Shown here: one piece after another, positions 23,817 to 35,400 of the stretch
How positions within the stretch are numbered: position 1 is the first letter of the stretch
Layout: each line of letters starts with the position of its first letter
Source of the DNA: Malus domestica
Taxonomy: Eukaryota; Streptophyta; Magnoliopsida; Rosales; Rosaceae
Assembly: GCF_042453785.1 (NCBI RefSeq)
Contig: NC_091673.1
Coordinates: forward strand, 4,409,501-4,473,500
Reading direction: 5' to 3'
Length of the DNA: 64,000 bases
Notes under the pieces: generated by a model
Seen by the model: only the letters and a program-made list of their open reading frames with translations
The model's database searches: none
Told to the model about the DNA's origin: nothing
Translations under genes and position numbers: made by a program

Positions 23817-24810
23817 TGCCTTTTTAGCCAAAATGATATTTGAAATTTGCATAACACATCACTTTAATCATTGAGACTGAAAATCAATAGAAATGGTCCA
23901 TGAGATTGTACATCATCTATTATTTTGATCATTCCATTAAAAACTTCGTTAATTGTCCCAGAGCTCTTGGCCGAAAGTTTGGGCAATTTTCAAAGTTTCG
24001 TAACTCAATTGTTTCTTTACCAAATTCGACTCATAATATATCAAAATGAAGATAGGAAAGTGTAGAACAAGATTATACCTATTTGGAAGCCCAATGGTTG
24101 CCGAAGGTGGGCAGAAAATAGCCTGAAATGTGACCGGTTCACATGAAAACTAGAAAATTCGCTAGAAACTAGGTAAACTTTAAACGTTCATAATTTCTTC
24201 AATACTCAACGAAATTAAGTGATTCAAAAACGAAAATCATACTTCTCAACAAGACGAAGAGAATGGTACCTTTATTGATGGCTAATTTGAAGAACAAAAT
24301 AGCCAGTTTCGAGCCTTTTTTTGGGCAAACTACGGTGATTTAGCCGTTGATAAATATACCTTTCTCTTCGTCTCGTCGAGAAGTATAATTTTTGTTTTTG
24401 AATCACTTGATTTTGTTGAGTATTGAAGAAGTTATGAACGTTTAAAATTTACCCAGTTTCCGGCGAGTTTTTCAGTTTTCCCGCGGACCAGTCACCTTTC
24501 AGGCTATTTTTCGGCCATCTCCGGCAACCATTGGGCTTCCAAATAAGTATAATCTTGTCCTACACTTTTCTATCTTCATTTTGATATATTATGGGTCGAA
24601 TTTGGTTAAGAAACGATTAAGTTACGAAGCTTTGAAAATTGCCCAAACTTCCAGGCAAGAGTTCCGAGACACTTAACAGAGTTTTTAACGGAAAGACCAA
24701 AATAATGGATGGTGGATAATCTCAGAGACCATTTCTATTGATTTTCAATCTTAGGGACTAAAGTGATATGTTATGCAAATCTCATGGATCATTTTGGATA
24801 AAAAACCTTT
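23817..24810. mobile_element. Large foldback element (about 470-bp inverted arms)
   Basis: Left arm about 23817-24285 and right arm about 24340-24810 are inverted copies of each other, with a loop of about 54 bases. Matches can be followed from the tips (GCCTTTTTAGCCAAAATGAT against ATCATTTTGGATAAAAAACC) to the centre (AAGACGAAGAGAATGGTACC against its inverse near 24360). The arms differ by scattered changes. There is no coding sequence. The tips resemble the MITE in VIK intron 10. A transcript across it would fold into a near-perfect hairpin and could feed small-RNA production; that is inference. Confidence 0.85.
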
Positions 24811-25732
24811 TTTTTTTTAACAAACAATATTATTTACACTAAGACGGTGGGGGAGTGAGTTAAGCCTCACTATTGCTAGCAATAATGTGATTATGCCTTT
24901 GGTGAGAATCGAACCTAAGACATCTCACTTACAAAAGAAATATCATTATACCGTAATACTAAATGGTACCCAAAATAATTTGTTTAAGTTCCCAGAATAC
25001 ACTTCTTTTACTTTTTATGAATTTATTTTTCTCTAGACACTCATTCTGCCATTTGACTTTCCACCACCACCAGCACATCCTCGACTCCGCTTTCAACGAC
25101 GGAGCCTCTGGAATCTCATTAGCAGCCACCAAAATTAATAGAAAAAAAAATACATAAAAAAAAATTCCAAAGTTAGGCACATAACTTCATCATCAGAGCA
25201 TAAATTTTACTAATATTTGGTAGACAAACTTGTTGATGCATTTTGTCTCCTTTCCGACTATCTTCTCGCCCGGGTGCCGAGTCGGTTCAAGCATGAATTA
25301 TTTGACCCCCATTCAAAGGAACTGGCTCATTGTCCAGAGGATCCCCACCTAAATTATTACTTGGTTGCGGTCCTTTGTGTTGTGTGGGATTTCTCACATG
25401 TTCAAGTTTCAAAATATCAACCTTTTTCTAAACACGGTATCTTTCTGTTGTTTTGTTTCGTAGGTTGAATTGTGTGTGGTATTAAGTGGCGGAGTGAGCA
25501 TAGGGTAATAGATTGTTCATAATTCTAACAACTTTAAAAATTTGTGTGTATTTGGTTTATTGTATTTGACCGTATAAATGGTTAGAACTACAACCTCCTC
25601 CTCTTGCTTGTTCTTCTATTTCTTTAACGTTCATGTTTTTTTTCTCTCTTTTCTTGTGTGCGGTTCTATTGTGCACACCAAATGCCTAACAAAATGCCTT
25701 AACAAGCCTCTGCGTAACATAGTAGTTGGTGA
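24811..25732. other. Intergenic region with a partial hAT-type MITE
   Basis: No gene was found. From about 25486 (AGTGGCGGAGTGAGCAT) to the start of the next element the sequence resembles the left part of the hAT-type MITE at 25733 (ACAACTTTAAAAATTTGTG, GGTTCTATTGTGCACACC). An older, partly decayed copy therefore seems to lie here, and the next element inserted into or beside it. Confidence 0.45.
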
Positions 25733-26145
25733 CAGTGGCGGAGCTAGTATGTGGTCATTGGTTGTCTTTGATCCCAACAACTTAAAAAACCCCATGTATA
25801 TTTGTTTGTATATTGTATTTGACCTCCTATAAACAGTTAAGGCAAACTAAATTACAACCTCCTCCTCCTCCTATTTCTATTTTCTTCTATCACATTTGTC
25901 TTCCTTTTCTCTCTTCTTTGTATGAAATACTTTAGTTAAAAAGTCTTAGCAGTCTTTAACATTACTTCATGTATCCTGCATCCACCTTCAACAAGCCACT
26001 ACAAATTAATGTCGACATTTGTCGGCATCGACATATGTTGACAAGAATTGAAGGGTGTCTATTAGGTACTCGACGAATTGGTCCAAGAAAGCTTTTTTAG
26101 TTGATATTATGATCCAATTATTTGAAAATTCTAGCTACGCCAATG
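25733..26145. mobile_element. hAT-type MITE with 8-bp target duplication
   Basis: The ends CAGTGGCGGAGCTAG and CTAGCTACGCCAATG are near-perfect inverse copies and match the hAT terminal type. The flanking 8-mers are GTTGGTGA (25725-25732) and GTTGTTGA (26146-26153), differing at one base. The 413-bp element is non-coding. Its ends resemble those of the autonomous-type hAT at 59003-62553 (CAGTGGCGAAGCC), so it may have been moved by a related transposase. Confidence 0.8.
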
Positions 26146-26188
26146 GTTGTTGACATATATTGACATGAGCGGAGTTAGTTTTTTCTGT

Positions 26189-27314
26189 GATTATCAACTT
26201 GTGATTAAATTAAATCATCAACGATTATATTTGCCTTGAGCCAAATTAGTAGGGTTACGATTATAATATGGACAATTGGGTCTGACGTTGCTCATCAAGA
26301 AATTGGTCCATTGAAAACTTGAAAGTGAAAGATGAAAAGAGGCAAAACAAGATGTCATCATTTAATTAGTTTGTAATACTGTCATTTTGACATTTAGTTG
26401 CATGTAAATTCTTTCAATCTGGCTAGTGAGAACCGTATATCCTTAGTAATAATGTAAGTTGCAAAAAATGGTGTACCACTTGGTCAGGACTCGAGGACAT
26501 ACCTCATGGGAGTACCTCATCTTCAATAAGTTGTAATTGACGTGGTTTTAGAGTACAAACTTACTATAATAATTGCTCATTTTCTTAAAAACCGACTATT
26601 TAGAAATTATTTTTGCAAAAAATAGTTAAATTATACATAATCCATGTATAAAACAAATAGATAGTTTTGATACCAAGTAATATTTGCACGTCCATTTATT
26701 TAATGTTATGAATAATTACACGATCTTCTACTTGATTGAAGCTATGCAAAATACAATCTTGTGATGATTAATAAATGAATACTTTCAATTAGGTCATAGT
26801 AAAACTACGTTAATCACATATAAATAAGGTAAATACAAGTATTGAGTATTAATTAGTATTAATTAATTCTGGCCAAGAACGAGCTTTAGAGAGTGAAAAC
26901 TACTTAGAAATTATAAACAAAGAAAAAGGAAAAAAGCTCTTTGTACGAAAATAGTAAATTCCGACCCTCTCATGGAAAAGTTGGTCGTCAACTGCGACTG
27001 CTTCCGCTACGAGTACTCCCTGGAGAAATGCGAAACATACTTTGTTTTGGGCCCCATTTGTCCTTTACTTTTTTTTTTTTTTTAGCACAGAGCTCACTCT
27101 CCTCTTCTCATCAATCATGCATGCCCGCCCAGATGGACTCAGAAGCTTCTCACGTGCGTTTTATTAGAAAAGTATTCTCATTGAGTTGAATAGTCAGGGT
27201 ACATTTGGTATTTACACAAAGAGCTACATTTGACAGCTCATCAAAACTAACCTATAACTATTCAATAACAAACTAACTGTCCAATTACAACTAATCACTA
27301 TCCTTAATACGTTT
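26189..27314. repeat. 1.1-kb duplicated segment, copy 1 (upstream of PHO1 copy A)
   Basis: This segment recurs in the same orientation at 62840-63927 with only scattered substitutions and one deletion of about 39 bases (27064-27103 region) in the other copy. It lies immediately upstream of PHO1 copy A and probably includes its promoter. It has no terminal inverted repeats or LTR features that I can see. The open frame near 26941 is kept in both copies but has no ATG start and no recognisable content. Confidence 0.85.
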
Positions 27315-27360
27315 GACTCACTCAGATTTTGAAACCTAATTTCCATATATATGCATATAT

Positions 27361-27399
27361 TTATATAGATATATATATATGTGTGTGTGTGTGTGTGTA
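27361..27399. repeat. (TA)n(TG)n microsatellite in the PHO1 copy A leader
   Basis: A short TA run is followed by about nine TG units roughly 100 bases before the PHO1 copy A start codon. Confidence 0.85.
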
Positions 27400-27496
27400 T
27401 GTACGTAGAAAGATAGTTAAGCATCAATCTGAATCCTATCTGTTTTAGGCAGTAAAACCGAAAACTGAAAACTAAATTTAAACTTGATTTCCAGAA

Positions 27497-30400
27497 ATGA
27501 AGTTCGGGAAGGAATTTTCTGCACAAATGGTGCCGGAATGGAAAGACGCATACATGGATTACGACTATCTAAAATCCCTCTTAAAAGAAATTCAAGTCTG
27601 CAAGCAAAGAAACAACCCCGACCCACAGGCCGCCGCCTCGCCCCGCAGCTACGGCCTAAAGCGCAGGTTCACGTTGTACAGATCCTTCAGCGGTCTGACA
27701 AAAAGTAGGCACACCCAGCAGCCCGCCAGCCCGTCTTCCACCTCCGACATTGAGAGCCAGGCCATTCTCGTCAACTCCGTCAACGAAAACGGCTCTGAGA
27801 ACTACCAGACGATGTTTCTGATGGCGGCGGAGGAAGGCGGAGTTCAGGAGCTGGAGTACTTCAAGAGGCTTGACGACGAGTTCAATAAAGTGGACAAGTT
27901 TTATAGGTCGAAGGTTGACGAGGTGATGAAGGAAGCTGCGGTTCTTAACAAGCAAATGGACGCTTTGATTGCGTTTCGGATCAAAGTGGAGAACCCTCAG
28001 AGAACGTTTGATTGGTCAGGGGGGATGACTCGCCTTGCTTCCGATGTTGCCACGTCTACAGCTGCATTGGCTGCAGCCACCCCATGCAGTGCCAGAGCAA
28101 GCAGTAAGTATACTCATAAGCACTTCTGCTAGAAGTGCTTAAAAACATGTTAGAAATTTTATTGAAAATTGGAAGCAGTAATTGCTAATATTGTGTTTAC
28201 GTCTAAAATTGCGTCGTTTAACATTGCGATTTGCGAGCAGGGCGGGTACTGGCTATGGATGCGATTGAAGAGAGCGGATTAAACAGTTCGGGTGACGAAG
28301 AAAAAGAAGACAAAAGGAGTGGAGACGTTGAGATGAAGGTGAAGAAGCCGGAGAGCTTGAGAGGCACTAGGCCTACGCCACTGGATATACTGGACCAGGT
28401 GACAATGAATCACATGGCTGAGACGCCGCGTTCCACCATCAAAGGCTTCCTCAACGTGGCTCCACATACGGAGCTCAAGTTCAGCAGGGCTAATCTCAGC
28501 AAAGTTGAACAACAGCTCAGGCGCGCTTTCATTGAATTTTACCAGAAACTTCGGCTTCTGAAGAGTTACGGGTAAAGATATAACGACTTTGGGGCACCTA
28601 ATTTGGTTGGTTTTCCTTCTGTTTTCTTGACTGTGAAGCTAACTTTGTTATCCGCGAATGAAACAGATTTTTGAATACGTTGGCTTTCTCAAAGATCATG
28701 AAGAAATACGATAAGGTGGCTTCAAGAGATGCATCAAAATCTTACATGAACATGGTGGATAACTCGTACCTTGGCAGCTCCGACGAGGTGAGGATTCTTC
28801 ATGCGTGACGCTAAAGAGAGGAAAGATTTTTCTGTTCATAGTTTTAATTTCTTCATGGCATTTGCCACTACTGCAGATTACCAAGCTTATGGAAAGGGTT
28901 GAAACTACGTTCATCAAGCATTTCTCGAACTCCAATCGCCGAAAAGGAATGGCGGTCTTGAGGCCAAAACCGAGGGTAGAAAGACATCGGACAACATTCG
29001 CTATGGGTAAGGTCTCTAGCTTAATAAGTATGGTAAAATTTCTTTCACTGAACAACGACAATTTCGGCATCAATTTCTTTCGTCTGAATCTGTTTACTCA
29101 AAAACCTTCAGGTTGCTTTGCTGGCTGCACAGCTGCCCTCATATTAGCCCTTGTATTGATCATTCGTGCTCGAAATATTATGGATAATCCGGAGAGAAGT
29201 AAATACATGGAAAACATGTTTCCTCTATACAGGTGACTAACCCTATGCTTTTCTATTCATTCTAAGTTTCCGAAAAAAAGGGATAATACTGAATTTTTCG
29301 TGACATGTTATTCTTCGTTGCAGCTTGTTCGGATTCATAGTTCTCCACATGCTTATGTATGCCGGAAATATATACTTTTGGCGGCGGTTCAGAGTCAATT
29401 ACTCTTTCATATTCGGTTTCAAGCAAGGAACCGAGTTGGGATACAGAGAGATCCTCCTTCTGAGTTCTGGTCTGGCAATGTTAGCACTAGCCTCTGTGCT
29501 CGCAAATCTTGACATGGAGATGGACCCGAAAACCAATGATTACAAAGCGCTAACCGAGCTTCTCCCACTCTTCTTGCTCCTGGTAAGATCATATTTTCAG
29601 TTGAACTATTTAATTTCGGCTGCATTGGCTCATCAAACATCTAGAGATTATATACTGAAACTAAATTCTTCTTATGCAGCTTGTGATTGTGATATTATTA
29701 TGCCCCTTCAACATCATATATCGCTCGAGTCGCTACTTCTTCCTGGTTTGTGTGTTCCACTGCATCTGTGCTCCTCTCTATAAGGTAAAATTCCACTGCA
29801 GACACCTTGATTATTCGAGTTAAAAACTGTAAAATGTAACTCGGTTGGACGTTCTAATAGAAGTTTTAATTCCTTTACAGGTCACACTCCCGGATTTCTT
29901 CTTGGCAGATCAGTTAACTAGCCAGGTGCAAGCCTTTAGAAGTCTGCCATTCTACATTTGCTATTATGGCAGGGGAGACTTCAAAGTCAGAGAAACAACT
30001 TGCACATCAGATGACGTCTTCAAAATTTTTACTTTCATCGTGGCGTGCGTTCCATATTGGTCCCGCCTCCTTCAGTGCATCCGCCGTTTGGTTGAAGAGA
30101 AAGATCCAATGCAAGGTTATAATGGACTGAAATATTTCTTCACCATCGTAGCTGTCAGCATGAGAATAGCCTACACTCATAACAAAGACGTGAACTGGAA
30201 AATTCTTGCTGGGATTTTCTCAATTGTTGCAGCCATCTATGGAACATACTGGGATCTTGTCGTGGACTGGGGACTTCTGCAACGCCGCTCCAAGAATCGA
30301 TGGTTGAGAGACAAACTCTTGGTCCCTTACAAAAGCGTATACTTCATAGCCATGGTGAGTGCTCTTGATTAGTGGTTCAGATTCACAGTATGACAGTATA

Positions 30401-30677
30401 AGTTTTACTAGCGATTTATACAATGATTAAAACATTGCAGGTGTTGAATGTGCTGCTGAGATTTGCCTGGCTGCAGACAGTTTTGAATTTCAGTGTCTCC
30501 TTCATGCATACACAGACAATGATCTCGGTTGTGGCGAGCTTGGAGATAATTCGTCGAGGGATATGGAGTTTTTTCCGGTTGGAGAACGAGCATCTCAACA
30601 ATGTCGGAAAGTACAGAGCATTCAAGTCAGTGCCACTGCCCTTCAACTATGATGAAGACGAATGCAAAGATGAGTAG
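27497..30677 (+). CDS. PHO1: PHO1-family phosphate exporter, copy A (SPX-EXS protein)
   Basis: PHO1 proteins export phosphate from cells, classically into the root xylem, from Golgi, TGN and plasma membranes. Exons: 27497-28103, 28241-28571, 28667-28787, 28877-29006, 29112-29232, 29324-29582, 29680-29784, 29881-30354 and 30441-30677; 794 aa, the family's usual size. SPX domain (about 1-340): [40 protein letters not shown], and the helix [20 protein letters not shown] with its Lys cluster for inositol pyrophosphate. Transmembrane helices follow (about 390-600: [31 protein letters not shown]). The EXS domain is about 600-770 ([58 protein letters not shown]). The end [14 protein letters not shown] suggests the PHO1;H1-like clade. 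No lesion seen. It is tail to tail with decayed copy B. Confidence 0.95.
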
Positions 30678-31134
30678 GCAAAGCAAATCGCAAACATCTC
30701 AAATTGTCTACAGGCTGCTGAAACTTTTCTTCTTTTTCCTCCCCCTTTTCCCTTCATTTATTGCTGAATGCAGAGTTGCATCTGTAGTTCTTTTTTTTCC
30801 TTTGATTTTTTGGGAAATTTGTATATGGAATTCGTTACATTTTACGTAATGTAATCGCCTTGAAAAAATTATACTCCTATGACTGATTAACAGATCGAAA
30901 AATTGATGCACTCGTCAATACAACTTTCGCTATATGCAATTTCTTATAAACCAGAACCAGAGAATTTTTTTTCAGGATCAACAACGAACAAGGCGATTTC
31001 ATATGTACAATTACGAAATGAGCCTACATATGTTAATTGTGAATTCTCCACAATTAACCACAGATCGTACGTTTGTTCTTGGTTTGCTGCTTCATTATAC
31101 TCGGGTGCATGAATGGAGCGAGACTGTGTCATGT
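30678..31134. other. Convergent 3' intergenic gap between PHO1 copies A and B
   Basis: 457 bases separate the stop codon of copy A (+) from that of copy B (-). It holds the presumed 3' UTRs of both and no other gene. Confidence 0.6.
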
Positions 31135-32045
31135 TTAGTCATCCTTGTCAGCGTCCTCATCGTAGTAACTGAAGGGAAGAGGGACTGACTTGAAAGCGCG
31201 GTACTGGCCTACATTGTTCAAGTGCTCGTTCTCTAACCTGATTAAATTGTACATGTTAATCTCTCAAGCATAAGTTGCTTAAAGGATGCAACGACTGAAG
31301 ACAAACACAGTAAAAAGTCTCAATGTTGAATTTCATGAGAAAAATATACCTGAAGAAGCTCCAAATGCCACGACGAATGACCTCTAGGAAGGTGATGACA
31401 GTTGTTATTGTCATTTTATTAATGGTACGCAATTTAAATTCCAACACCAACTGCATCCAAGCAAGTCTCAATACTACATTCAAGACCTGCAATGGATTTC
31501 CATAAACATACTGTGAATTAATAGTAGAAGTTGCAACATAGAACCCCATAACTCTCGAATTCAGTCACTTTAACCTTACCATGGCTGCAAAGTATACGAT
31601 CTTGTGTGGAACTACAAGTCTATCTCTCAAATACTTGTTCTTTGATGTCTTTCGCAGAAGGCCCCAGTCCATTACAATGTCCCAATACGTATTCATTGTC
31701 GTTGCGACAGCTGAGCTAATCAAAGCTAACACCATCCAGGATGTCTTTCCCTTTTTCATTTCATAAACAGTTCGTATAATAACTGCAACGATTGTTGATA
31801 AGTACTTCAAACCATTGAAAATGTACTTCACATCCTTCTCATCACAGAATCGACGAATGCACTGCAAGACAAGATACACTACATTTAAGTGCATCTTTCC
31901 ACACAGAAGACGTGATCTTCCAGAGATTATACGAAATTATAAGCTAGAATACAAGTGATACTATCCATCTCCATATTCATTTTCATTGTGAATAAGAGTG
32001 GCACACGCCTTTGAAAACACTAGAAAGTGAAAAATGTAATGAGAC

Positions 32046-32369
32046 TGATGTAGAACTGCGGTAGTATTAGGGTGAACAAGGGTGTGACGGGACCGAGAAG
32101 AAGTAAAAGATCGAGGAGACGAATTAGGGGTCGAGGAGACGAAGGGAAAGGGGAAGAAATCAGGGAGTTCTAGTAAGGAGATTTTTCATTCCTCAAAATT
32201 AAATTAAAAGATTACAATCTGCTCTATTTATAGAGACAAACTTTGAAAAATTAGGAAAGCAATTTAACTAATAAGAAATCCTTTAACAACGGGGAATTCT
32301 TAACTAAAATAGGAAAACTAATAAAAGGAAAGCTAATCCAAGTAGAATTAGGAGATGCATTCTGCATCA
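32046..32369 (-). repeat. 3' LTR of the gypsy element
   Basis: Ends TGATG...CATCA. Identical to 37329-37652 by eye. A purine-rich tract (GTAGGCGAGAA on the minus strand) abuts it, as expected of a polypurine tract. Confidence 0.95.
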
Positions 32370-32414
32370 TTCTCGCCTACTGAAAAGAACTCGACACAGG
32401 CGAGTAAGCCAATA

Positions 32415-35400
32415 TTAAGGACAACGACGACGTTTGTAAGTATGGATGATAGGAGGACGGGATGCTGCCAAATCAAGATCCTGAAGAGCATCTTGATAAT
32501 GGTGCAAAAGACTGGAATCCAACTCGCGAAATTCAGCTTCTGTAATCCAAGTATCCTCAGTAGCAGGCTTTCCCACCCAACGAACCAGATAACGGGTCGA
32601 TCCTCCAGTAGACGAAGTCACAACTTCATGATCCAAAACGTCAGCAATCTGCTCTGTAGGGGCAGAAATAGTGGACGGAAGTCGTGGTGCCATAGGAGGA
32701 ATGGAACTCTGAGCAACATCCATCGACAGAGGTGGAGAAAAGGTTCCCCGATAAGGAGATAAGTCAGAGACATTAAAAATGGGACTGATCTGCATCGTGG
32801 CAGGTAACTCAATCAAGTAAGCATTGGACCCAAGCTTCCTAAGGACACGATAAGGACCCATCGAACGAGCATGAAGCTTTTTAAAAGATTGCTTAGGAAA
32901 ACGCTCAGGACAGATCCGCACCATAACAAAATCCCCGTGCTGAAACTCCTGGTGACGACGATGAGCATTGGCGGCCAGTTGATAACTGTCGGTGTGCATG
33001 GCTATTTGCCGACGGACGTCATCATGCAGTTGTCTAATATGTTCAGCAAACGACATAGCAGAGTCGGAGGCGCGGGCAGCCATAGGAAGAGCAACTAGAT
33101 CCACAGGTGATCGGGGAGAAAACCCGTGAACAACCTCAAAAGGACTTTTACCGGTGCTTCGATTAACTGAGTTGTTATAAGCAAACTCAGCCACAGGCAA
33201 CAAGAGATCCCAATTACCAGGCTTATCCCCAACTAAACAGCGAAGTAAATTTCCAAGACTGCGATTAACCACCTCCGTTTGTCCATCCGTTTGGGGATGG
33301 AAAACGGAGGAAAACTTCAAAGTAGTCCCGAAAAGCTTCCACAAGGTTTTCCAAAAATAACTAACAAATTTGACATCACGATCAGAAACAATAGAGACAG
33401 GGAGGCCATGCAAACGAACTACTTCCTTAAAAAATAATTTGGCCACATGAGAAGCATCGGTATTTTTGGCACAAGGTAGAAAATGCGCCATTTTAGAAAA
33501 GCGATCAACTACGACAAAGATAGAGTCATGGCCGCGACTAGTCTTAGGTAAACCAAGCACAAAATCCATACTAATATCCTTCCAAGGAGCATGAGGGATT
33601 GGTAGAGGGGTATACAGACCTGTGTTACGTTTGCGAGCTTTAGCTAGCTGGCATGTGCGGCATTGGGAGAGGAGCCGAGCAACATCACGTTTTAACGACG
33701 GCCAATAGAAACGATCTTCCATCAAGGCAATGGTTTTATCTTTACCAAAATGTCCAGCCAAACCACCACCATGTAGTTCCCAAATAAGGAATTCACGAAG
33801 AGAAGTACGAGGAATGCATAATTGGGTTTTCCGAAACAAGAACCCATCCCTTGTAATAAAGTCCACATACTCACGACGGTTACCGTTGGAAACTTCATGG
33901 AAAATAATTCCAAAATCTGGACACGACGAATACTCGGCCTTAATACGATCAAACCCAGTGACCTCAACTGTCATTGTGTGCAAAATAGTAGCCACGCGAC
34001 TAAGGGCATCAGCTGCCTTATTGTCAATGCCTGGACGGTGTCGTAAAACAAACGTAAAGATCTGTAGATATTCGGACCACTTGACATGTCGACTGCTGAT
34101 GGTGCGTTGAGAGTGGAGATATTTCAAAGCTTGATGATCGGAATATAGCACAAATTCGTTTGGCAATAGGTAATATTGCCAATACCGAAGGGCCTGTACC
34201 ACAACATAAAACTCCTTGTCATAAGTAGAATAACGTTGCTTTGCTGCATTAAGTTTCTCACTAAAGTAGGCTACTGGATGTCCTTCTTGGCTAAGCACGC
34301 CACCAATTCCGACTCCGGAAGCGTCGCATGCCACTTCAAAGACTTTAGTCAAATCAGGATGTCGAAGAACAGGTGCTTGACTCATCTTTTGCTTCAAAAG
34401 TGTAAAGGCCGTGGCAGCTGCAGGGGTCCAAAGAAACGCTCCTTGTTTCATGCAATCAGTTATTGGTGCCATAATAGTACTGAACCCGGGAATAAATCGG
34501 CGATAAAAAGAGGCGAGACCATGAAAGCTGCGTGCCTCTGTTAATGTCGTAGGTGTTGGCCAACGAGTAATAGCCTCCACTTTAGTGGGATCGGTGCTAA
34601 CCCCAGCTGCAGAAATATTGAACCCCAAAAATAGAACTTGCGGTTGAAGAAACGAACATTTGGGTAAGTTAGCATACAGTTTTTCCGCTCGTAATGTAAA
34701 GAAGAGCGAGTGAAGATGTTTGAGATGTTCTTCTCGAGAGTGGCTGTATACAAGGATGTCATCAAAATAAACCACCAGAAATTTGCCAATATAGGGCCGT
34801 AACACATGAGTCATCACCCTCATAAACGTGCTAGGTGCATTGGACATGCCAAAGGGCATAACAAGCCACTCATATAAACCATCAGGGGTTTTAAACGCGG
34901 TTTTCCACTCATCTCCTTCACGAATTCGGATTTGATGGTAACCACTGCGAAGATCTATCTTAGAAAACCATTGGGAACCAGCCAAATCATCCAACATATC
35001 CTCAAGTCGCGGTATTGGGAAACGATACTTAACTGTAATTTTATTTATGGCGCGACTATCCACACACATTCGCCAGGAGCCATCTTTTTTTGGTGTAAGG
35101 AGAACTGGAACAGCACAAGGACTTAAACTATGACGAATAAAACCCTTAGCCAGCAACCCCTGGATTTGTCGATTTAATTCCGCTCGCTCAGGTGGGTTCA
35201 TACGATAATGGGGAAGGTTAGGAAGTTGTGAACCAGGAACAAGGTCGATGGCATGCTGAATCTCTCGTGCTGGAGGTAGTTCATCTGGTAAGTCCTTAGG
35301 TATAACATCAGAGAATTCCGTGAGTAGCTGCCGTATGGGTTCGGCAAATGGAGTGGGGGTACATTTAGAAACCGGTTTAAGCAAGAGAGCAAAGACCACA

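Noticed and set aside
25217..25468. 83-codon frame between the MITEs
   Set aside because: No recognisable motif, no splice partners, and it lies among transposon fragments.
26941..27189. Open frame conserved in both copies of the 1.1-kb repeat (also 63593-63802)
   Set aside because: It begins with a non-ATG codon, matches nothing, and its conservation only reflects the recent duplication. A 39-base difference also removes part of it in the second copy.
32370..32414. Possible tRNA or regulatory RNA beside the gypsy LTR
   Set aside because: The inverse words TTCTCGCCTAC and CAGGCGAGTAAG form a small stem, but this is the polypurine tract region; there is no cloverleaf.
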